DNA from: Aristolochia californica
Lineage: Eukaryota; Streptophyta; Magnoliopsida; Piperales; Aristolochiaceae
Direction: 5' to 3'
Assembly: GCA_029961685.1 (NCBI GenBank)
Contig: JARWKL010000002.1
Coordinates: 19,002,908 to 19,066,907, forward strand
DNA: 64,000 bases
Shown: positions 63,569 to 64,000 of the stretch, piece by piece
Numbering within the stretch: position 1 is the first letter of the stretch
Layout: each line of letters begins with the position of its first letter
The notes under the pieces: model-generated
Told to the model about the DNA's origin: nothing
What the model saw: the letters and a program-made list of their open reading frames with translations, nothing else
Database searches by the model: none
Made by a program: the position numbers and the translations under genes

Positions 63569-64000
63569 GTAGCGAAAAAATTGAAAACTATAATAAATGT
63601 AAGTGAAGAAAATTATTTCACGCACTTAAAATGAACACCAAAGTTTTGTTATCAATGTTTTGGAAATTCCACTAGTACAACCCCTAATTGTTTCGTGGAA
63701 TTTTAAAAGAAAGTGATTTCTAATTGTTCCTAACATGTTTTAAATATGGATATGCATGCCTGAAACATGTTGAAGATGCAAATGACCTAATTATCCAAAA
63801 AGTTCAAGTAGCAAAAAAAATTGAAATCTCAAGTTAACGTGTTGTGGGATATTTACCAGAGCCTAACAACCCACTTTTTGCATATTTACAAAAAGCGGAA
63901 CTAAAAATCATAGATTATCATAAATGTTTTGATATATTAATGATCTGTAATGATTATAATTTTGTTAGAAATGACTTGAAGTTTGGGAGTCAACACACAG
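63569..64000 (+). repeat. HOR-2 unit 3, cut by the window end
   Basis: It begins with the variant-1 marker (GTAGCG form) and follows unit 2 through GATGTATGC-free variant-1 landmarks to the CAACACACA ending at the last bases. The rest lies outside the window. Confidence 0.88.

Larger units (their letters stand above)
1..64000 (+). repeat. Satellite DNA array, ~678-bp monomer, about 95 copies
   Basis: The same ordered landmarks return about every 678 bp from the first to the last base, always on the same strand. They include the GATGATTGCAAAACC box, the GGATGTTCAA box followed by a T run, the GTTAACGTGCGGTGGGA box and a C tract. Ninety-one copies of the first landmark could be placed, and about five more monomers lost it by deletion. 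Monomers differ by many substitutions and small indels, yet every stretch can be aligned to the consensus. No non-satellite insertion was found. Satellites of this length and AT content are usual in plant and animal heterochromatin; the family itself is not one I recognise. Confidence 0.97.
53901..64000 (+). repeat. Right-hand satellite subfamily, regular spacing and short C tracts
   Basis: Landmarks at 53911, 54592, 55269, 55948, 56599, 57274, 57952, 58630, 59306, 59979, 60657, 61334, 62010, 62678 and 63354 give a regular step averaging about 674 bp. Most monomers share diagnostic variants: CTCTTAAAC instead of CTCGTAAAC, TATCACTCTCAGTATTTG instead of TATCTCTCTCAGCATTTG, ACTGAAAG or ACCGAAA instead of ACTAAAAG, and ATTTAAAAGTTTATG instead of ATTTTAGAGTTTATG. 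A few monomers (near 54745, 57430 and 59461) carry the CGTAAAC or TGTAAAC form, so the domain is not pure. Confidence 0.85.
60871..64000 (+). repeat. Second two-monomer higher-order repeat, ~1.35 kb, running off the right edge
   Basis: Two monomer variants alternate. Variant 1 has GTAGGGAAAAAATTGAAAAC (GTAGCG in the last copy), AGTTTGGTGGAATTTTAAAAG, AATTATCC and TAATGATTATAATTTTG with a closing CAACACACA. Variant 2 has AGTTTAAGTGTG, TTATATGAAAGTTATTTC, TGATGCTAACATG and GATGCGAATGACC. The first marker is at 60871, 62223 and 63569, so periods are 1352 and 1346 bp. The third unit is cut by the window end. Confidence 0.92.

Noticed and set aside
1..64000. CRISPR array, because of regular repeats
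   Set aside because: The repeat unit is about 678 bp with no short-repeat and unique-spacer structure, and there are no cas-like genes.
1..64000. CENP-B box or other known centromere motif
   Set aside because: No match to the CENP-B box pattern (TTCG....A..CGGG) was noticed in the consensus. The dyad is reported instead, without assigning it to a known protein.

Overview
The whole 64 kb is one uninterrupted head-to-tail satellite DNA array. A monomer of about 678 bp (674-680 bp in well-preserved copies) repeats roughly 95 times, always in the same orientation. I see no convincing gene, rRNA, tRNA, transposon, CRISPR array or single-copy island. The DNA is strongly AT-rich apart from one C-rich slot per monomer. 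The source is a eukaryote. A heterochromatic (pericentromeric, centromeric or subtelomeric) array is the natural reading. CpG positions decay to TpG and CpA, which suggests a genome that methylates CpG, so a plant or perhaps a vertebrate. I do not recognise the satellite family and cannot name the species.

Each monomer reads, in order: a GATGATTGCAAAACC box, a TAATATATAAAAAAC box, a GGATGTTCAA box followed by about 8 T, an ACAAAATGAAAATTTTAG stretch, a CACGCACTAAAAATGAACAC stretch, a 9+9 bp dyad (AACATGTTT / AAACATGTT, 22 bp apart), GTTAACGTGCGGTGGGA, GATCGATTAATGATGTG, GGGAGTCAACACTCA, and a C tract of variable length. The C tract is 3-9 nt in most monomers but reaches 35 nt between 11 kb and 54 kb.

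Layout: 1-31.4 kb is a diverged mosaic of monomer types with scattered internal deletions and several multi-monomer duplications (6.9/16.3 kb, 8.2/18.1 kb, 9.8/14.4 kb). From 31.4 to 36.45 kb there is a young two-monomer higher-order repeat (HOR) of about 1.3 kb in four nearly identical copies. From 36.45 to 53.9 kb the diverged mosaic resumes, including a block at 37.6-39.9 kb that recurs at 49.9-51.4 kb and a single-monomer tandem duplication near 52 kb. From 53.9 kb to the end lies a more regular subfamily with short C tracts. It ends in a second HOR of about 1.35 kb that runs off the right edge.

Many 60-110 codon open frames exist on both strands, but they are the same few stretches of the monomer read again and again, mostly from TTG or GTG. 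They are not annotated as genes. The most notable points are the C-tract slot that changes length faster than its surroundings, the two young HORs inside an old array, the CpG-decay pattern and the dyad kept in many monomers.
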